In this document: positions 60,028-64,000 of the stretch, one piece after another
Layout: every line of letters starts with the position of its first letter
Numbering within the stretch: the stretch's first letter is position 1
Assembly (NCBI RefSeq): GCF_003955665.1
Contig: NZ_RXHU01000085.1
Coordinates: 1 to 64,000 of the forward strand
Length of the DNA: 64,000 nt
Source of the DNA: Paenibacillus whitsoniae
Lineage (GTDB): Bacteria; Bacillota; Bacilli; Paenibacillales; NBRC-103111
Reading direction: 5' to 3'
Made by a program: the position numbers and the translations under genes
The notes under the pieces: generated by a model
Told to the model about the DNA's origin: nothing
The model's database searches: none
What the model saw: only the letters and a program-made list of their open reading frames with translations

Positions 60028-61476
60028 TAAGCTTCTCAAGCGAGCGGCAACTTTTTCTTTGCCAAGCAAGTACAGCGAGACGTTCAGGTCCGGTCCGTGC
60101 ACTTGGCCGGTCAAGGCGGAGCGGATGGACATGAACAACTGTTTGCCCTTGTAGCCCGTTTCTTTCTGCACGGCTTTCAGCAGCGCAGGGATCGCTTCCA
60201 CGGTGAACGCTTCCGCTTGCTCCACTTGCGCGAGGAAGGCAGACAGCACCGCCGGCACATGCTCTTCCTTGAGCACAGCGGCCGCTTCGTCGTCGATCAC
60301 GAGCTCTTCTTTGAAGAAGAGGCTTGCCAATTCGACAATTTCCGCCGCGTAGCGCATTCTCTCCTGGTTCAAACCAACGAGAGCCGTTACCCACTCTTGC
60401 GATGCGGCATCCAAGTCTGCCTGGATATAGCCGGCTTTGACCAGATGCGGTACGCACAAGTCAACGACGCGGGAAAGCGGGGCTTTCTTGAGATAAGCAT
60501 TGTTCATCCAGTTGAGCTTGTCCATATCGAACACAGCCGGGCTCTTCGATACCCGCTCGAGATCGAACTGCGCGATCAGCTCTTCCTTGCTGAACATCTC
60601 TTCTTCGCCGCCCGGGGACCAGCCCAGCAGCGCGATGAAGTTGAGCACCGCCTCCGGCAGGTAGCCCAGCTCCTTGTACTGCTCGATGAACTGGATGATC
60701 GATTCGTCGCGTTTGCTCATTTTTTTTCGATCCTGATTCAAAATGAGCGCCAAATGCGCGAACTCCGGCACCGGCATGCCGAGCGCCTCATACATAAGAA
60801 TCTGCCGCGGCGTATTGGACAGGTGCTCCTCCCCGCGGATCACCAGATTGATGTTCATCGTGTGATCGTCGACGATCACGGCGAAGTTGTACGTCGGAAT
60901 GCCGTCCGGACGCGCGATAATAAAGTCGCCGATCCCGTTCGAGTCAAACTCAACGTGCTCGCGCACTTTATCTTCGAAGCCGATGACCCGGTCAGCCGGC
61001 ACGCGGAAGCGCGTCGAAGGCTGGCGGCCTTCGGCTTGGTACGCCGCGATCTGCTCCGCCGTCAGGTTGCGGCACTTCCCGGAGTAGCCGCCCATCTCGC
61101 CGCGCGCCTCTTGCTCTGCCCGCTCCTGCTCGAGGTCCGACTCCGAGCAATAGCAGTGGTAAGCGTGCCCGCTTTCGAGCAGCTGATCCAAATATTTTTT
61201 ATAAATGTCGAGACGCTCCATTTGCCGATAAGGCGCATAGGGCCCGCCGATGTCCACGCTCTCGTCCCACTCCAAGCCCAACCACTTCAGACCGTTCAGT
61301 TGATCGGCGATGCCGGACTCCTTATGGCGCGTCTGATCCGTATCTTCAAACCGCACAACAAACGCTCCGCCATGACGGCGGGCAAGCAAATAATCAAACA
61401 AAGCCGTGCGTGCGCCGCCGATGTGCAAATGACCCGTCGGGCTAGGCGCATACCTTACGCGTAAAGGCTGATTCAT
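60022..61476 (-). CDS. gltX: Glutamyl-tRNA synthetase
   Basis: 484 aa class I synthetase. HIGG in '[20 protein letters not shown]', zinc-like Cys cluster '[20 protein letters not shown]', '[20 protein letters not shown]' and KMSKR in '[11 protein letters not shown]'. Probably non-discriminating, also charging tRNA-Gln, as in most Bacillota; this depends on gatCAB and absence of glnS, which cannot be seen here. 36 nt after ispF. Confidence 0.96.
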   Translation of the reverse strand: MNQPLRVRYAPSPTGHLHIGGARTALFDYLLARRHGGAFVVRFEDTDQTRHKESGIADQLNGLKWLGLEWDESVDIGGPYAPYRQMERLDIYKKYLDQLLESGHAYHCYCSESDLEQERAEQEARGEMGGYSGKCRNLTAEQIAAYQAEGRQPSTRFRVPADRVIGFEDKVREHVEFDSNGIGDFIIARPDGIPTYNFAVIVDDHTMNINLVIRGEEHLSNTPRQILMYEALGMPVPEFAHLALILNQDRKKMSKRDESIIQFIEQYKELGYLPEAVLNFIALLGWSPGGEEEMFSKEELIAQFDLERVSKSPAVFDMDKLNWMNNAYLKKAPLSRVVDLCVPHLVKAGYIQADLDAASQEWVTALVGLNQERMRYAAEIVELASLFFKEELVIDDEAAAVLKEEHVPAVLSAFLAQVEQAEAFTVEAIPALLKAVQKETGYKGKQLFMSIRSALTGQVHGPDLNVSLYLLGKEKVAARLRSLL

Positions 61477-61512
61477 CGCATTGTCCCTCTTTTCCCCATC
61501 AAAGAATATGAG

Positions 61513-61998
61513 CTATTTTAGCACATCTCGAATTAAACAAACAACCGATTGCGCCGCAATCCCTTCGCCCCGCCCTGTGAAGCCGAGCTGCTCCGTCGTC
61601 GTCGCCTTGACGTTCACCTGTTCAGGCTGAGCATCCAGCGCCGCTGCGATGATCTCGACCATTTGCGGGATATAGGGCGCCATCTTCGGCTTCTGCGCGA
61701 TAATCGTGGAATCCGCATTGCCGAGCGAGTAGCCTCTTTCTCTGGCCAACTGCCATACGCGCTTCAGCAGCACGAGGCTGTCCGCATCTTTAAATTCCGC
61801 CGCCGTATCCGGGAAGTGCTTGCCAATATCCCCCAGACCGAGCGCCCCCAGAATGGCATCGCTGATCGCATGCAGCAGCACGTCGGCATCGGAGTGCCCG
61901 AGCAATCCTTTTTCATATGGAATCGTCACGCCCCCGATAATGCACTTGCGCCCCTCAACCAACTGATGTACATCAAAGCCTTGTCCAACACGAATCAT
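61513..61998 (-). CDS. ispF: 2-C-methyl-D-erythritol 2,4-cyclodiphosphate synthase
   Basis: 161 aa. Metal site D-x-H in '[20 protein letters not shown]' and '[20 protein letters not shown]', '[19 protein letters not shown]', '[17 protein letters not shown]'. MEP-pathway isoprenoid synthesis. 3 nt after ispD. Confidence 0.97.
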   Translation of the reverse strand: MIRVGQGFDVHQLVEGRKCIIGGVTIPYEKGLLGHSDADVLLHAISDAILGALGLGDIGKHFPDTAAEFKDADSLVLLKRVWQLARERGYSLGNADSTIIAQKPKMAPYIPQMVEIIAAALDAQPEQVNVKATTTEQLGFTGRGEGIAAQSVVCLIRDVLK

Positions 61999-62001
61999 TG
62001 C

Positions 62002-62700
62002 TTATGCCTCTCCCCTCACGTTATGTACAATCCACTCCGCCCAAGGCAAGTCCTCAGGTGTCGTGATTTTAATGTTATAGTAGTCGCTCTCGACCACAGA
62101 AACCTTAACGCCCAACCGTTCCACCAGCATCGCGTCGTCTGTGCCAAGAAACCCTGCCCGCTCCGCCTGCTCATGCGCTTCAAGCAGCAAAGCAAGACGA
62201 AAAGCCTGCGGCGTTTGGATCGCCCACAAGCTTCGTCTATCAGGAGTCGACTGTATTTGGTTATTGCCGTCAACAACTTTAATCGTATCCTTGACCGGAA
62301 CCGCCAGCACGGCTGCCCCTGTCTCTTGGGTCTTCGTCAGGCATGCGAATATATGTTCCTTCTTCGCGAATGGCCGCACCCCGTCGTGGACCATGACCCA
62401 TTCCGTGCCCGGCTGCAAAGCGCCAAGGCCTTGTCTGACCGAATCCTGACGCTCGGCCCCGCCGGCCAACACCTGCGTCGCTTTTGTGATTCCGTAGTCC
62501 GCCACATAGCCGCTGCAGCGATCCACGTCATCCGCCCCAACAACGAGAATGATTTCGTCCACTTCCTGTATGTTTTGAAATAATTGCAAGGTATGTACCA
62601 GAATGGGCTTCTGTCCCAACTGCAAATATTGCTTGCTCTCCGCCGTACCCATTCGCGAGCCTCTGCCTGCCGCTACGATGATGACGCCTAGCTTCCCCAT
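62002..62700 (-). CDS. ispD: 2-C-methyl-D-erythritol 4-phosphate cytidylyltransferase
   Basis: 232 aa. Nucleotidyltransferase signature 'GVIIVAAGRGSRMGTAESKQ', 'VMVHDGVRPFAKKEHIFACL', 'AIQTPQAFRLALLLEAHEQA' and 'GTDDAMLVERLG'. Makes CDP-ME in the MEP pathway, the step before IspF's substrate is formed by IspE (elsewhere). Confidence 0.97.
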   Translation of the reverse strand: MGKLGVIIVAAGRGSRMGTAESKQYLQLGQKPILVHTLQLFQNIQEVDEIILVVGADDVDRCSGYVADYGITKATQVLAGGAERQDSVRQGLGALQPGTEWVMVHDGVRPFAKKEHIFACLTKTQETGAAVLAVPVKDTIKVVDGNNQIQSTPDRRSLWAIQTPQAFRLALLLEAHEQAERAGFLGTDDAMLVERLGVKVSVVESDYYNIKITTPEDLPWAEWIVHNVRGEA

Positions 62701-62791
62701 AAGTCCTCCAACACGGTGCTCCTATAACCGAGCATACTTCGTAAGCATAGACCTGGATAGAACTATGTTACATCTCCTTATCATACTGGTT

Positions 62792-63859
62792 TTACTGCGC
62801 TTTTTCCAATAGTTTCGGTTTGGCGAAAATCATCCGTCCCGCCGACGTCTGCAGCACACTTGTCACCATCACTTCCAGCGTCATGCCGATAAACTCCCGG
62901 CCGCCTTCCACGACGATCATCGTACCGTCATCGAGATAAGCGACGCCTTGCCCATGCTCTTTCCCGTCTTTGATCACTTGGACGACAATCTCTTCACCCG
63001 GTAGCACCACAGGCTTGACCGCATTCGCGAGATCGTTGATATTCAGCACGGACACACCCTGCAGCTCACATACCTTATTCAGGTTAAAATCGTTCGTAAT
63101 TACTTTGCCCTGCAGCACTTTTGCCAGCTTGACCAGCTTGCTGTCCACTTCGGCAATCTCCTCGAAATCACCTTCGTATATTAGCACCTTCACTTCAAGC
63201 TCTTTCTGAATTTTGTTCAAAATATCCAGCCCGCGGCGCCCGCGATTGCGCTTGAGTAAATCTGACGAATCTGCAATATGCTGCAGCTCCTCGAGCACGA
63301 ACTCAGGAATGACCAACGTGCCTTCGATGAAACCGGTTTTGCAAATATCCGCAATGCGGCCGTCGATAATAACGCTCGTATCCAGGATTTTGTGCTCCTC
63401 ATAAGGGCGATGCGTTTGCTTTTCTTGACCGCCGGACCGGCTTTTAATCATGAGCTGCACAAGCTCTTCCCGTTTGTTATACCCGATGCGGAAGCCCATC
63501 ACCGACAGTACGGCCGATACGACCAAGGGCAAGAACGGACCCGCCCATGTAGCTTGCGCCAGCACCGGATAGACCATGACCGAGGTTAGAAGCCCGATCA
63601 TCAGGCCAAATGTACCCGACAACAGATCGGAAACTGGGATTTCCGCAACGTTCTTCTCTCCTCTTAGCAGCAACTTCATCCCTGTACCGGCAATCCATGC
63701 TGAAATGACGACCATGCCTACTGCACATAAACTATTAATCCAAAAGACTTGACTGCTGCTCCGGATTACATCCGACGTTCGAAGGAACGTGTCGCTCCAC
63801 TCATACCCTAAACTGCCACCCATGATAGCGAAAATGGCTTGTATCCATTTTTTCATCAT
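62792..63859 (-). CDS. yacL: Membrane-anchored PIN/TRAM-domain protein YacL
   Basis: 355 aa. About four hydrophobic N-terminal segments (residues 5-130), then a PIN nuclease-like domain ('[20 protein letters not shown]', '[20 protein letters not shown]', '[16 protein letters not shown]') with acidic residues in place, then a C-terminal TRAM domain ('[20 protein letters not shown]'). Well conserved next to disA/ispD in Bacillota; cellular substrate unknown. GGAGGTG lies seven bases before the first ATG. Confidence 0.92.
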   Translation of the reverse strand: MMKKWIQAIFAIMGGSLGYEWSDTFLRTSDVIRSSSQVFWINSLCAVGMVVISAWIAGTGMKLLLRGEKNVAEIPVSDLLSGTFGLMIGLLTSVMVYPVLAQATWAGPFLPLVVSAVLSVMGFRIGYNKREELVQLMIKSRSGGQEKQTHRPYEEHKILDTSVIIDGRIADICKTGFIEGTLVIPEFVLEELQHIADSSDLLKRNRGRRGLDILNKIQKELEVKVLIYEGDFEEIAEVDSKLVKLAKVLQGKVITNDFNLNKVCELQGVSVLNINDLANAVKPVVLPGEEIVVQVIKDGKEHGQGVAYLDDGTMIVVEGGREFIGMTLEVMVTSVLQTSAGRMIFAKPKLLEKAQ

Positions 63860-63892
63860 AGATTCACCTCCTACTTCAACTTGGTTTTATTC

Positions 63893-63921
63893 TTATTACA
63901 ATTATGTTCCAATTTTTTCAA
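63893..63921 (-). promoter_or_regulatory. Candidate yacL promoter
   Basis: TTGAAA (63916-63921), 17-nt spacer, TAATAA (63893-63898) on the minus strand, about 35 nt from yacL. The -10 is weak. Just upstream is a perfect inverted repeat ACTTTCCGAAA/TTTCGGAAAGT (63942-63952, 63963-63973), possibly the 3' end hairpin of an upstream gene or an operator. Confidence 0.45.
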
Positions 63922-64000
63922 CGTTAATCACATCTTTAGAGACTTTCCGAAAAAAGCAGTAATTTCGGAAAGTTCCCTATATCCAGAAAATTGAAATATT

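Overview
The window is a segment of a low-to-mid G+C Bacillota chromosome, most likely Paenibacillus or a close relative (Paenibacillaceae). The grounds are a Bacillus-type gene order from yacL-ispD-ispF-gltX-cysE-cysS through sigH, rpoBC, str, S10, spc and alpha to rplM-rpsI, spore-former genes (sigH, cwlD, gerD, kbaA, pdaB), zinc-type S14 and L33, an SLH-anchored giant surface protein, and a Cys T-box. Nearly everything is on the minus strand, so transcription runs from high to low coordinates.

Layout from right to left. 63.9-60.0 kb: yacL, ispD, ispF, gltX. 60.0-57.6 kb: Cys T-box, cysE, cysS. 57.6-55.1 kb: mrnC, rlmB, rae1, sigH. 54.9-51.4 kb: rpmG-secE-nusG-rplK-rplA-rplJ-rplL, with a candidate L1-binding leader and an L10 leader/attenuator. 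51.3-43.0 kb: ybxB, rpoB, rpoC. 42.9-38.1 kb: the str operon (ybxF-rpsL-rpsG-fusA-tuf) with its own promoter and terminator. 38.1-24.2 kb: an accessory block. 24.0-8.7 kb: S10-spc-alpha, rpsJ to rplQ, ending in a terminator. 8.6-6.8 kb: truA, then rplM-rpsI behind their own promoter and structured leader. 6.7-0.4 kb: cysH and the sporulation/germination cluster cwlD, salA, gerD(+), kbaA, pdaB(+), a SpoIIM-family protein and a small hypothetical. 1-143: the 5' end of a 16S rRNA gene.

The unusual part is the roughly 14-kb block between tuf and rpsJ, two genes that are normally adjacent. It holds a frameshifted small secreted-protein gene behind a cre-like site and a structured leader; a 1697-aa secreted protein made of tandem Ig-like repeats; a 2122-aa secreted protein ending in three SLH domains; and a 573-aa cytoplasmic regulator combining a kinase-like domain that has lost both catalytic aspartates, a GAF domain and a LuxR-type HTH. 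All four read in the same direction as the flanking ribosomal operons but have their own terminators. I infer a surface-structure module with a dedicated sensor/regulator, inserted between two housekeeping operons.

Other points worth attention: the ECF transporter genes usually found between rplQ and truA are absent; the terminator-like hairpin after cysH contains the cwlD ribosome-binding site; and several ribosomal-protein leaders (L13, L10, L1) show well-formed alternative structures. All calls come from reading the sequence by eye; no database search or folding program was run.
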